From assembly GCA_910587075.1 (NCBI GenBank), contig CAJUKE010000018.1, positions 1 to 60,045 of the forward strand: DNA of 60,045 bases, in the 5' to 3' direction. This document shows, one piece after another, positions 8,306 to 16,357 of the stretch. The notes under the pieces were generated by a model. The model saw only the letters and a list, made by a program, of their open reading frames with translations, did no database searches and was not told the DNA's origin. Position 1 is the stretch's first letter; every line of letters begins with the position of its first letter. A program made the translations under genes and the position numbers. Origin of the DNA: an uncultured Muribaculaceae bacterium. GTDB lineage: Bacteria; Bacteroidota; Bacteroidia; Bacteroidales; Muribaculaceae.

Positions 8306-8330
8306 AACTGCAAAAATGAGGCGCGCCGGG
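8306..8330 (-). terminator. Possible attenuator hairpin downstream of the TPP aptamer
   Basis: Reading the minus strand, CGCGC-CCG-GCGCG followed by CCTCATTTTTGC lies between the aptamer and thiS. It could be the expression-platform terminator, but the stem is short and translational control is equally possible. Confidence 0.35.
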
Positions 8331-8340
8331 CGCGTAACAA

Positions 8341-8443
8341 AATCCTTTCGGCGGTACTGACCGCATCAAGTTCATAGGGTATGATCTCAGCCGCTGTGAA
8401 GCGCTCCGGCCCGAGGCCGGGAGGCGCGCGGCACCCCTTTTGT
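8341..8443 (-). promoter_or_regulatory. TPP (THI-box) riboswitch
   Basis: On the minus strand the conserved blocks occur in order: AAAAGGGGTGCC, an expanded GC-rich P3-type arm, GGCTGAGATCATACCC, then GAACTTGATGCGGTCAGTACCGCC and GAAAGGAT. CTGAGA and the ACCC...GAAC-TGAT segments are the TPP-binding core. It lies about 85 nt upstream of thiS and should reduce expression of the whole thi operon when thiamine pyrophosphate is abundant. Confidence 0.95.
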
Positions 8444-8483
8444 TATTAAGTTAACGAGGATAGGTTTTCGCCTTATCCTGTCG

Positions 8484-8514
8484 CGAATGTACTGAAAATC
8501 GCTCAAACGCCAAA
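8484..8514 (-). promoter_or_regulatory. Promoter of the thiamine operon
   Basis: On the minus strand TTTG (8514-8511), a 19-nt spacer and TACATTCG (8491-8484) resemble the -33/-7 elements. It overlaps the last codons of the upstream DUF2752 gene and would start transcription about 35 nt before the TPP aptamer. Confidence 0.5.
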
Positions 8515-8874
8515 AAAATTTCGTCCGATGGTCCAGGCGGCGATCGACGCGGCGAGGATGTAGAGGGCGGCGGGGGTGGTCAGCGCCTTGCGGAGGCGCC
8601 GGCTAGCGGGCTGCGTTATGGCGGCGAGGTAGAGCAGGTAGAAGGGTATGGCGGGGTTGGCGGCGAACGCCTCCAGGGGCTTGCCCCCGAGGAGTGCCAT
8701 CAGGGCCGTCTGGCTCCCGCAGCCGGGGCATTTCCACCCCGTGAGCTCGCGGAAGAGGCAGCGCGGCATGAAGCCGGTCGCGGCGTGGACGCCGTACCAC
8801 AACGCTATCAAGGCCGCGGCTCCGAGAAGGAATGCCGCGGCCTTGGCGTATCGGTTGCTTGAAAGCGCTTTCAA
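8503..8874 (-). CDS. DUF2752 small membrane protein
   Basis: 123 residues with about three hydrophobic segments (near 12-31, 76-92 and 98-118) and the family signature FRELTGWKCPGCGSQTA, a CPxCG knuckle followed by a small helix. DUF2752 proteins are short inner-membrane proteins of unknown function in Bacteroidota and others. No ATG is available; the frame opens with TTG one base after the stop of the upstream GYF_2/CD225-like gene, so translation is probably coupled to it. The pair may act together, but their role is unknown. Confidence 0.8.
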   Translation of the reverse strand: MKALSSNRYAKAAAFLLGAAALIALWYGVHAATGFMPRCLFRELTGWKCPGCGSQTALMALLGGKPLEAFAANPAIPFYLLYLAAITQPASRRLRKALTTPAALYILAASIAAWTIGRNFFGV

Positions 8875-8875
8875 A

Positions 8876-9583
8876 TCAGAACTGTTTCAACATATCGAAC
8901 AGGCCCATATATACCATCTGGAACGGTATGTAGAGGAGCCCGAGCACTATGGCGGCGATAATCCAGGCCTGGGCGCGCGAGGAGTTGCGCGCGGCCTTCT
9001 GGTAGTCGCCGCGGTAGTAGGCGTTCTTGATGTTGGCGGCGTAGATTATGGCCACGATGCCGAGCGGCGTGCAGCAGCACACGGTGACGATTATGGCCCA
9101 CACGAGGTACGTCGGCGGGCAGGGGGGAATCTGCCCCTGCGGCTGCTGCCCCGGGGCGTACTGCGGCTGTTGAGGAGCGCCGTAAGGGGGCTGCTGGCCG
9201 TAGTTAGGCTGTCCATAGGGCTGCTGCGGAGCGCCATAAGGGGGTTGGTGCCCGTAGGGAGGTTGCTGCTGCTGTTGCTGCTGGTACGCGCCGTAGCGGA
9301 ATTCCTGGTCGGGCCGGGGCGCGCCGTAGGTAGGCTGCTGCTGCCCGTAAGGGGGAGCGGCGGCGGGTTCCTCAACGGGTGGCACGGGGGGGCACTGTTC
9401 AGCCTCGGACACAGGTTCCTCCACAACGAAAAGCTCCGCCAGGGCGGGGATGTCGCGGGCCGGGGTCCAGTCGGCAAGTCCGTCGTGCCATACGAGCCGG
9501 TCGGGGGTTAGCCCCTGCTCGCGGAGCTGCTCCGCGGTGAAAGGTCCGGCGTGGCGCTGGTCTATGATAATCCAGAAATCCAT
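8876..9583 (-). CDS. GYF_2 (DUF4339) plus CD225/dispanin-like membrane protein
   Basis: 235 residues. The N-terminal about 55 residues form a GYF_2 domain (WIIIDQRHAGPFTAEQLREQ, ending DWTPARDIPALAELF). A low-complexity linker (about 70-155) is rich in Pro-Pro-Tyr-Gly and Gln, with repeated QPPYGAPQQP-like units. The C-terminus carries two hydrophobic segments separated by a small loop, with CCCTPLGIVAIIYAANIKNAYYRGDY, the CD225/dispanin pattern. Probably a membrane-anchored adaptor; function is unknown. It is the first gene of a pair with the DUF2752 gene. Confidence 0.8.
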   Translation of the reverse strand: MDFWIIIDQRHAGPFTAEQLREQGLTPDRLVWHDGLADWTPARDIPALAELFVVEEPVSEAEQCPPVPPVEEPAAAPPYGQQQPTYGAPRPDQEFRYGAYQQQQQQQPPYGHQPPYGAPQQPYGQPNYGQQPPYGAPQQPQYAPGQQPQGQIPPCPPTYLVWAIIVTVCCCTPLGIVAIIYAANIKNAYYRGDYQKAARNSSRAQAWIIAAIVLGLLYIPFQMVYMGLFDMLKQF

Positions 9584-9650
9584 TTTCGGCGATTAGTTGT
9601 TTGAGTGTCCGCACCACCCAGTCGGGAGGCGCGGACACTAATTTGCGTTT

Positions 9651-10532
9651 TTAGAAGAATTTGGTCTCGGTGCCCCAGATGGCGGTCAGCAGGTTGTTGG
9701 CCAGGCCGGAGGCTCCGATGCGGAAATACTCGTTGGTGAGCCATTTCTCGCCCAGGACGCTCTTTACGATGCAGTAGTAGGATACGGCCTCCTCGGGGGT
9801 GCGCACACCGCCGGCGGGCTTGAAGCCGACCATGCGGCCGGTCTTGTCGTAGTAGTCCTTGATGCAGGAGCACATCACATAGGCGGCGTTGAGGTCGGCC
9901 CCGGGATACTCCTTGCCGGTCGACGTTTTGATGAAGTCGGCCCCGGAGTACATCGAGAGCACCGACGCTGCCTTGATGTTGGCGGCTGTCTTGAGGGCTC
10001 CTGCTTCGAGGATCACCTTGAGGCGGGCGTCGCGGCAAGCGGCCTTGATTTCGCCGATTTCGTCGGCCACGCTCTCGTAGTCGCCGTCGAGGAAGTCGCC
10101 GAGGTTGAGCACGATGTCGATTTCGTCGGCGCCACCTTCAACGGCCAGGGCGGTTTCGGCCACCTTGATTTCGGGGAAGGTCTGCGACGAGGGGAAGCCG
10201 CCGCTCACACAGGCGATGTCGACGCTCGACACTTCGAGCACGGCGCGGACCACCTGGGCGAAGTTGGGGTAGACGCAGATGGCGGCCACGTTCTTCATCT
10301 CGGGGTGTTCGGCGTCGAAGGCGTTTACGCGCTCGGCGAAGTCGGCCACCGAGGCGGGGGAGTCGGTCGAGCGGAGAGTGGTGAGGTCGATGCAGTTGAA
10401 GAGGAACTTGTAAACCTCCTCGTTCATATTCTGGGCGAGGTTTTCGGCGAGAATCTTCTCGACGGCCTCTTTAACCTGCTGGTCGTCAGCGATGGCCGCG
10501 CAGTCGGCGATCGCCTGGTTGTATTTGTCCAT
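9651..10532 (-). CDS. deoC: Deoxyribose-phosphate aldolase
   Basis: 293 residues, TIM barrel of the DeoC family with the longer N-terminus of the eukaryote-like subgroup. The Schiff-base lysine is Lys202 in ADFIKTSTGK, and a second catalytic Lys/Asp environment is seen in the LKVILEAGALKT strand and VCVYPN-like segment (ICVYPNFA). It cleaves 2-deoxyribose 5-phosphate to glyceraldehyde 3-phosphate and acetaldehyde in deoxynucleoside catabolism. It lies 34 bp downstream of the saccharopine-dehydrogenase-like gene and may be co-transcribed with it. Confidence 0.93.
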   Translation of the reverse strand: MDKYNQAIADCAAIADDQQVKEAVEKILAENLAQNMNEEVYKFLFNCIDLTTLRSTDSPASVADFAERVNAFDAEHPEMKNVAAICVYPNFAQVVRAVLEVSSVDIACVSGGFPSSQTFPEIKVAETALAVEGGADEIDIVLNLGDFLDGDYESVADEIGEIKAACRDARLKVILEAGALKTAANIKAASVLSMYSGADFIKTSTGKEYPGADLNAAYVMCSCIKDYYDKTGRMVGFKPAGGVRTPEEAVSYYCIVKSVLGEKWLTNEYFRIGASGLANNLLTAIWGTETKFF

Positions 10533-10566
10533 ATCTTAAGTATCTTAAGTGTTGTTCTGTGGTTTC

Positions 10567-11790
10567 TTAGAGCTCCAGGTCGCCGTTGAGCACCTCGTGC
10601 CAGGGGAGACCCTGAACGGGGAGCTGCTCCATGAACGGGTCCGGGTCAAACTCTTCAACGTTGTGCACGCCCGGTTTGTTCCATTTGCCGGTGAGGAACA
10701 TCATGGCTCCGATCATCGCGGGAACGCCGGTGGTGTAGCTCACGGCCTGCATACCCGTCTCCTCGTAGGCGGCGTGGTGCGAGCAGTTGTTGTAGATGTA
10801 GTAGGTAAGGGGTTTCCCCTCATTGTCCTTGCCGGAGATGCGGCAGCCGATCGAGGTCTCGCCGGTGTAGTTCTCGCCCAGGTCCTGGGGATTGGGGAGC
10901 ACCGCCTTGAGGAACTGCAGGGGCACGATTTTCTGGCCGTTGTACTCCACCTCGTCGATGCGGGCCATGCCGATATTCTGAATCACGCGCAGGTGGGTGA
11001 GGTATTCCTGGCCGAAAGTCATCCAGAAACGGGCGCGCTTGATGGTCGGGAAGTTGAGCACCAGCGACTCCAGCTCCTCATGGTACATAAGGTAGCTGTC
11101 GCGGGGCCCGATCGCGGGGTAGGTCAGCTTCTTGTGGATTTCCAGCGGCCCGGTGGTAACCCACTGGCCGTCCTGGTAGAAGCGCCCCTTCTGGGTGATT
11201 TCGCGGATGTTGATTTCGGGGTTGAAGTTGGTGGCGAACGCCTTGCCGTGGTTGCCGCCGTTGCAGTCAACGATGTCGAGTGTCTCCATATCGGAGAAAT
11301 AGTGCTTCGCGGCGTAGGCGGTGAACACGCCCGACACGCCCGGGTCGAAGCCGCAGCCGAGGATAGCCGTCAGGCCGGCCTTCTCGAAGCGCTCGCGGTA
11401 GGCCCACTGCCAGGAGTATTCGAAATGGGCCTCGTCGCGGGGCTCGTAGTTGGCCGTGTCGAGGTAGTTGACGCCGCATTCGAGGCAGGCGTCCATGATC
11501 GTGAGGTCCTGGTAGGGGAGCGCCAGGTTGATCACCAGCTGGGGCTTGTGGGCGCGGAAAAGCTCGCAGAGCTGCTCCACGGAGTCGGCGTCGACGCTGG
11601 CGGTCTCGATCACCGGCAGCTTCCTGCCCTCCTTGAGGGCGGCTTTCTCGATGGCGCTTTTCACGGCGTCGCATTTCGAGCGGGTGCGCGAGGCGATTAC
11701 GATTTCCGAGAACACCCCGGCGTTTTGCGCGCACTTGTGGGCGCAGACTGTACCGACGCCCCCGGCGCCGATGATGATCACTTTTGCCAT
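10567..11790 (-). CDS. Saccharopine dehydrogenase family protein, probably carboxynorspermidine dehydrogenase
   Basis: 407 residues. An N-terminal Rossmann NAD(P) site IIIGAGGVGTVCAH (5-18) is followed by the Lys9-type domain with DACLECGVNYLDTANYEP and ILGCGFDPGVSGVF. These segments and the length match the carboxyspermidine/carboxynorspermidine dehydrogenases of Bacteroidota, which reductively condense aspartate semialdehyde with a diamine to make spermidine or norspermidine precursors. The decarboxylase partner (nspC) is not in the window. Lysine-pathway saccharopine dehydrogenase is the alternative but is less likely in this phylum. A promoter lies about 95-130 bp upstream. Confidence 0.82.
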   Translation of the reverse strand: MAKVIIIGAGGVGTVCAHKCAQNAGVFSEIVIASRTRSKCDAVKSAIEKAALKEGRKLPVIETASVDADSVEQLCELFRAHKPQLVINLALPYQDLTIMDACLECGVNYLDTANYEPRDEAHFEYSWQWAYRERFEKAGLTAILGCGFDPGVSGVFTAYAAKHYFSDMETLDIVDCNGGNHGKAFATNFNPEINIREITQKGRFYQDGQWVTTGPLEIHKKLTYPAIGPRDSYLMYHEELESLVLNFPTIKRARFWMTFGQEYLTHLRVIQNIGMARIDEVEYNGQKIVPLQFLKAVLPNPQDLGENYTGETSIGCRISGKDNEGKPLTYYIYNNCSHHAAYEETGMQAVSYTTGVPAMIGAMMFLTGKWNKPGVHNVEEFDPDPFMEQLPVQGLPWHEVLNGDLEL

Positions 11791-11839
11791 TTCTTTTTCT
11801 TTATCCTAAGTAATTTCTTGTCTTAAGTATCGGGTAGAC

Positions 11840-11856
11840 CTGTTCTTTGCGAACAG
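11840..11856. other. Hairpin in leader of the dehydrogenase gene
   Basis: CTGTTC (11840-11845) and GAACAG (11851-11856) form a 6-bp stem with loop TTTGC, inside the predicted 5' leader of the minus-strand gene. Role unknown. Confidence 0.35.
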
Positions 11857-11885
11857 TCCGGCGCGGTGGCGCGCCGCTTGAAATG

Positions 11886-11917
11886 CAAAAGTAATAAATC
11901 CCCGACAAACTTCGCAA
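11886..11917 (-). promoter_or_regulatory. Promoter of the dehydrogenase-deoC unit
   Basis: On the minus strand TTG (11917-11915), a 21-nt spacer and TACTTTTG (11893-11886) match the Bacteroidota consensus. The leader would be about 85-90 nt. Confidence 0.55.
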
Positions 11918-12000
11918 CAAAACCCCGGAAAATCCCTCCGCGCCACCTCGCCCCTCAGGAAAATCCCCCCGCCCCATCGCCTCCGCGCCCTCCCTTTCGG

Positions 12001-12069
12001 CCAACTTTGGTAATGAAAACGCGCCAACTTTGGTAACGAAAACCGGCCAACTTTGGTAATGGGGAATAT
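12001..12069 (+). repeat. Three tandem 23-bp repeats upstream of the DUF4143 gene
   Basis: CCAACTTTGGTAA(T/C) recurs at 12001, 12024 and 12047, an exact 23-bp period. The first two copies continue with GAAAAC, the third diverges after TAAT. CCAA-CT-TTGG is an imperfect dyad. The TTTG of the third copy doubles as the promoter -33 element. The rest of the 313-bp gap before the gene (11918-12000) holds nothing else I can recognise. Confidence 0.85.
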
Positions 12070-12083
12070 TTTCGCTATATTCG
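12052..12083 (+). promoter_or_regulatory. Promoter of the DUF4143 ATPase gene
   Basis: TTTG at 12052-12055 (inside repeat copy 3), a 20-nt spacer and TATATTCG at 12076-12083. Start of transcription near 12088 would leave a leader of about 15 nt before the ATG. Confidence 0.55.
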
Positions 12084-12103
12084 CGTCACAGAATCAAATA
12101 ATT

Positions 12104-13384
12104 ATGAATAACAACTATCGACCTCGCCTGATCGATGCCGAGCTGTCGTCAAGGCTGAAAAGTATCGGTGCGATACTCATCGAAGGGGCTAAGTGGTGCG
12201 GCAAGTCAACTACCGCGGCGCACCACAGCGCGAGCGCCGTTTATATGGATAATCCGCAACGGCGCGAGCAATATCTTTTGTTTGCCGAAGAGAACCCCGA
12301 TATGATTCTTGACGGCCCCACGCCGAGACTGATAGATGAATGGCAAATCGCTCCTAAGTTATGGGACGCGGTCAGGTTCAAGGTTGACCATCGCCCGGGA
12401 ATGGGGCAGTTTATCCTTACGGGCTCAGCCAAACCTGCCGACAGGGCGCGTATATCGCATTCCGGCACAGGCCGATTCTCCTGGCTGCGCATGCGTCCGA
12501 TGTCGCTCTTTGAGTCAGGCGATTCCTCGGGTAAAGTCAGCATAGCGCGCTTGTTTTCAGATTCTGACGCCAGTGTGGCCTGTGAGTCGGATAGCGATCT
12601 CGCCCGCATAGCCTTTTTAGTTTGCCGCGGCGGGTGGCCTATTGTGGCGGATTTGCCCGAAGATGTCGCTTTGCGCCCGGCGGTCGATTACTATGATGCC
12701 GTGGTGAATGTGGATATTCGGGAGATCGACGGGGTTTACCGCAGTGTTGACCGGGCAAAGAGACTGATGCGTTCGTATGCCAGGTTCCAAGGTACTCAGA
12801 CCCCGATAAGTCAGATTGTTGATGATGTCAATGGTTCTGATTCGGGATATATCGACGATAAGACGGCGCGAAACTATATCGAGGCGCTCCGTATGATGTT
12901 CGTGATTGAAGATATGCCGGCCTGGAATCCCAACCTCAAATCGAAAACAGCGATTCGCACTACAGAAACGAGGTATTTCGTTGACCCGTCAATCGCGGTA
13001 GCGGCTTTAGGCATAGGGCCGGGTGACCTTTTGAACGATTTGAAAGCGTTCGGACTGTTGTTCGAGACTCTATGCGTGCGCGACCTCAGGGTTTACGCGC
13101 AGCCGCTCGGAGGCACGGTATACCACTATCGCGACAAGAACGGACTGGAATGCGACGCCGTAATTCATCTGCCAAACGGCAGTTACGGCCTGGTTGAAGT
13201 AAAACTCGGGGGTGAAAAACAGATAGAGACGGGAGCCTCGACTTTGTTGAAGCTCGCCGAAAAGATTGATTTCGGTAAAATGAAATCACCCTCATTCCTG
13301 ATGGTTCTCACCGCCGTGGGCAGCTTTGCTTACCGCCGTCCCGACGGCGTCCTCGTGGTCCCGATCACCACACTTGGCGCCTGA
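12104..13384 (+). CDS. AAA ATPase with DUF4143 domain
   Basis: 426 residues. Walker A GAKWCGKST at 28-36, Walker B-like RLIDEWQ with Asp78-Glu79, and an ILTGSAKP sensor segment give an AAA_14 ATPase domain (about 20-190). The C-terminal DUF4143 region contains a PD-(D/E)xK-like core: Asp351 in GLECDAV and Glu365/Lys367 in LVEVKLG. The family is abundant and often multi-copy in Bacteroidales, usually of unknown function; links to mobile DNA or defence have been suggested but are not shown here. The ATG at 12104 is preferred to an upstream in-frame start because it follows the promoter and begins the conserved RPRLID segment. The gene is AT-richer than its neighbours, suggesting recent transfer. 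Confidence 0.88.
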   Translation: MNNNYRPRLIDAELSSRLKSIGAILIEGAKWCGKSTTAAHHSASAVYMDNPQRREQYLLFAEENPDMILDGPTPRLIDEWQIAPKLWDAVRFKVDHRPGMGQFILTGSAKPADRARISHSGTGRFSWLRMRPMSLFESGDSSGKVSIARLFSDSDASVACESDSDLARIAFLVCRGGWPIVADLPEDVALRPAVDYYDAVVNVDIREIDGVYRSVDRAKRLMRSYARFQGTQTPISQIVDDVNGSDSGYIDDKTARNYIEALRMMFVIEDMPAWNPNLKSKTAIRTTETRYFVDPSIAVAALGIGPGDLLNDLKAFGLLFETLCVRDLRVYAQPLGGTVYHYRDKNGLECDAVIHLPNGSYGLVEVKLGGEKQIETGASTLLKLAEKIDFGKMKSPSFLMVLTAVGSFAYRRPDGVLVVPITTLGA

Positions 13385-13414
13385 CCGAATGCGATGAGTG
13401 GGACGTGCGCGCGG

Positions 13415-14254
13415 TTAGTCGGCCCAGGTAATGTAGTGATGTGATACTCCCGACGGGTTCCAGCTCTGGATGACGTGGCAAGGGAGGCCGTTTGTCATAT
13501 TTTCCCAATTGAATTTGTATGTCACCTCTCCATTGGTATTGGTATATGACGATTCAATTTCATCCCAAAGGTTCTTGACCATACTGTCGCCATAATACCC
13601 TTCTTCAACGAGCACGGGATCAATATGGTACAGAAAGGAGTATGGACTCATAACAGATGATCCGGTGTCAGCAGGGTAGCCCATACACATCATCAGAGAT
13701 TCGCAAGCTATATCGGTATAATGAATTTTAAAGGTAGAAGTGATTGAGCCGGTGGTTTCTGAGGTGCGGGTTATTTTCGTTATGTTGCCGTCGGTCCATT
13801 CCAAATCATAGCGCTCAGAACCTACGTTTTCTATGGCGATCAGTCGATTCTTCGAATCATATCTGCATTTGCCGGCTATTCGACCGTTTTTCAGATTATA
13901 TTTTCGTTCTATTCCTGTGGCGGACGATTGAGTCGAGCCAGTTGTTATTTGTATGTTGTCGGTGTTATATTCATAATAATAAACACGGCTGTGCAGGGCA
14001 TTATAGCTTATTAAACGGTTCTTGTTATCGTATGTTAGTTTAGAAAACGGCATCTGAGTTTCACCATTGTTGCCATATTTGTATTCCATTTGTAAAAGCT
14101 TGTGCTTTACGGAGTGGTCAAGCTTTCCTGAGGAAGTGTTGTCTGTGGATTCCGCGGGTTCGTCGTCGTTTCCACAGGCGGCAAACACAAAGGCTGTTAA
14201 TAGGATGGCTGAATAATAGCTGATAGAGCGTATGATTTTTGAGAGATGTGACAT
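13415..14254 (-). CDS. DUF4595-like lipoprotein
   Basis: 279 residues. The signal peptide ends at a lipobox, FVFAACGNDDE, so Cys27 or nearby should be lipidated. The mature part is beta-rich with repeated short units of the form Y(D/N)xKNRL, for instance TYDNKNRLISY and RYDSKNRLIAIEN, as in DUF4595 lipoproteins of Bacteroidales that resemble RHS/YD repeats. Function unknown; surface location is plausible. It is convergent with the DUF4143 gene (30 bp apart) and lies 34 bp after fbp. Its composition is markedly AT-richer than fbp, consistent with acquisition. Confidence 0.7.
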   Translation of the reverse strand: MSHLSKIIRSISYYSAILLTAFVFAACGNDDEPAESTDNTSSGKLDHSVKHKLLQMEYKYGNNGETQMPFSKLTYDNKNRLISYNALHSRVYYYEYNTDNIQITTGSTQSSATGIERKYNLKNGRIAGKCRYDSKNRLIAIENVGSERYDLEWTDGNITKITRTSETTGSITSTFKIHYTDIACESLMMCMGYPADTGSSVMSPYSFLYHIDPVLVEEGYYGDSMVKNLWDEIESSYTNTNGEVTYKFNWENMTNGLPCHVIQSWNPSGVSHHYITWAD

Positions 14255-14288
14255 ATTGGTTTATTCTTATCGATTCCGGGTTAGGGGG

Positions 14289-16265
14289 TTAGAGGCGTTC
14301 TTTGAGGAGGCCGTGGCGGTAGGCGTAGAGGAGCTGGGTGAGTTCGTCGATCTGCGACTGGAGTTCGGCGCCTTTGTCGGTGTCGCGGACGCGCTGGCGG
14401 TGGTTCGATAGCTCGACAATCTGGGTGGTGCCGACGATGTCGGTGCCGAGCCTGATGGCCTCCTCGGCGGTGGTGAAAGGTTCGTGCTCAACGAGTTGCA
14501 GGCCGCGGCTGTGGTATACGAGTGTGAACCCGGCGATGCCGGTGGTGCGGTGGTAGGCTTTTGCGAAGCCGCCGTCGATCACGAGCAGTTTGCCGTTGGC
14601 GCGCACGGGGTTCTCCCCCTTGCCGACGCGCACGGGGACGTGGCCGTTGATTATGTGGCGGTGCTCGCCGGTTACGCCGAAGGCGTCGAGCACGCGGTCG
14701 CACACGGCCTCGTCGTTGCGCAGTGTGTAGTAGGCGCCCTTCTCCTCGACGTGGGTCTCCTTGTCGGCTATGAAGTAGCGCTCGAAGGTTGCCATCCGCG
14801 ATTTGTCGAACAGCGGTGAGTCGGGTCCGCACCAGAGATACCAGAAGTAGTCGGTCGCGAACTCCTTGTCGTCGGCGGGGGTGTCGTCGTTGAAGGCCGA
14901 GCGCATGGTCATGCCTATGCGGTGGAGCAGCTCGCGCCCCGAGTAGCGCCCCTTGCCGAGGTCTACCTCCTTGAGGGAGCCGTCGGGGTTGAGGGGCACG
15001 GAGGCGTGGAAGAGGAGGTTGGAGTTGACTATGGTGTACATGCACCCGTGGGAGAACATACACCCGACGTGGCGGCGGAGCTTGTCGCTCACCAGGAATG
15101 AGTGGCGCAGGCGGTCTACCAGGTTGCGCTCCTCCTCGGTGAGGCGGTATGGGTCGGCGGGGTCGATGGTCGGGAAGTTGGAGTCGAGCAGGGGGTATTC
15201 CTTCCCGTCGAGGGTGATGGTGCCCTTATGTCGGTCGATGTGTTGGAGCAGCCGGCGGTCGTCCATACGCCATTCGGGGCGCTTCGCGATCATTGCTCCT
15301 TCGAGCTTGAACTGTATGATGGCTATGGCCTTGTGCATCCTGGCCAGGAGCATGCGGGTCTTGTCGTCGACCTGCTTGTCGCCCTCGGGGAGGAGCACCT
15401 GGAACCGCTCGCAGGGGTCGTCGCCGTAGGCCTCCATAGCGAGGGTTGCCAGGGGCACGAGGTTTATGCCGTAGCCGTCCTCCAGGGTGGCCATGTTGCC
15501 GTAGCGGAGCGAGAGGCGGAGCACGTTGGCTATGCAGCAGTCGTTGCCCGCGGCGGCCCCGATCCAGAGGGCGTCGTGGTTGCCCCACTGCATATCGAAG
15601 CGGTCGTACTCGCAGAGCATATCCATGATTCGGTGCGCGCCGGGGCCGCGGTCGAACACGTCGCCCAGGATGTGGAGCTGGTCGATGCTCAGGCGCTGGA
15701 TCACGTTGGATATGGCGGCGATGAACTCGTCGGCCTGTCCGGTGGAGATTATCGTCTCGATGATGCGCGAGAAGTAGGCCTGTTTGTCGTAGTCGGTGTG
15801 TTCCTCGTGGAGCAGCTCCTCGATTATGTATGCGAACTCCTTTGGGAGGGCCTTGCGCACCTTCGAGCGGGTGTATTTCGATGATACCGAGCGGCATACC
15901 TTCACCAGGCGGTGGAGCGTCTCGACGTAGAAGTCCGTCAGGTCGGGTTCCTGTTCCTTGATGAACTCCAGCTTGCGCTCGGGGTAGTATATCAGGGAGC
16001 AGAGCTCGCGAATCTCCTCGCCCGAGAGCTGGAACTCGAAAATCTCCCTCACCTTGCGGCGAATGTTGCCCGAGGCGTTGCGCAGTATGTGGCGGAAGGC
16101 CTGGTATTCGCCGTGGAGGTCGGCCACGAAATGCTCCGTTCCCTTGGGGAGGTTGAGAATAGCCTCCAGGTTGATAATCTCGGTTGACGCGGCGCTTACC
16201 GAGGGGAAACTCTGCGAGAGGAGTTCCAGTACCCGGCGGTCGGCGAGGTTGTTGCTCTTATCCAT
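14289..16265 (-). CDS. fbp: Fructose-1,6-bisphosphatase, class III
   Basis: 658 residues, the typical size of the Firmicutes/Bacteroidota class III enzyme. The metallophosphatase signature is complete: VADLHGEYQAF (Asp49, His51), then ILGDVFDRGPGAHRIMD and MQWGNHDALWIG, and later MFSHGCMYTIVNSN and IINGHVPVRVGKGENPV. It hydrolyses fructose 1,6-bisphosphate in gluconeogenesis. Transcribed divergently from the methyltransferase gene with promoters in the short shared region. Confidence 0.95.
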   Translation of the reverse strand: MDKSNNLADRRVLELLSQSFPSVSAASTEIINLEAILNLPKGTEHFVADLHGEYQAFRHILRNASGNIRRKVREIFEFQLSGEEIRELCSLIYYPERKLEFIKEQEPDLTDFYVETLHRLVKVCRSVSSKYTRSKVRKALPKEFAYIIEELLHEEHTDYDKQAYFSRIIETIISTGQADEFIAAISNVIQRLSIDQLHILGDVFDRGPGAHRIMDMLCEYDRFDMQWGNHDALWIGAAAGNDCCIANVLRLSLRYGNMATLEDGYGINLVPLATLAMEAYGDDPCERFQVLLPEGDKQVDDKTRMLLARMHKAIAIIQFKLEGAMIAKRPEWRMDDRRLLQHIDRHKGTITLDGKEYPLLDSNFPTIDPADPYRLTEEERNLVDRLRHSFLVSDKLRRHVGCMFSHGCMYTIVNSNLLFHASVPLNPDGSLKEVDLGKGRYSGRELLHRIGMTMRSAFNDDTPADDKEFATDYFWYLWCGPDSPLFDKSRMATFERYFIADKETHVEEKGAYYTLRNDEAVCDRVLDAFGVTGEHRHIINGHVPVRVGKGENPVRANGKLLVIDGGFAKAYHRTTGIAGFTLVYHSRGLQLVEHEPFTTAEEAIRLGTDIVGTTQIVELSNHRQRVRDTDKGAELQSQIDELTQLLYAYRHGLLKERL

Positions 16266-16291
16266 AATACGGTTGGGTGTGACTACATACG

Positions 16292-16324
16292 CGAAAGTAA
16301 CAAATTTCCGCGGTGATTGGCAAA
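16292..16324 (-). promoter_or_regulatory. Promoter of fbp
   Basis: On the minus strand TTTG (16324-16321), a 21-nt spacer and TACTTTCG (16299-16292). It overlaps the promoter region of the divergent methyltransferase gene. Confidence 0.5.
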
Positions 16325-16343
16325 ATCTCTTATGGAATTTTCG

Positions 16344-16351
16344 TAAATTTG
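16344..16351 (+). promoter_or_regulatory. -7 element directly before the methyltransferase ATG
   Basis: TAAATTTG ends six bases before the ATG at 16358. If used, the transcript would be leaderless or almost so. No good -33 element is seen at the normal distance. Confidence 0.45.
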
Positions 16352-16357
16352 CCCATT

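Noticed and set aside
10549..11826. 425-codon open frame opposite the carboxynorspermidine dehydrogenase gene
   Set aside because: Antisense shadow; composition is repetitive Val/Gly/Ala/Glu and the opposite strand has an intact enzyme with NAD motif.
12001..12069. CRISPR-like array
   Set aside because: Three copies only, repeat 14 bp conserved, with 9-bp intervals that are themselves similar and no cas genes; it is a promoter-proximal repeat.
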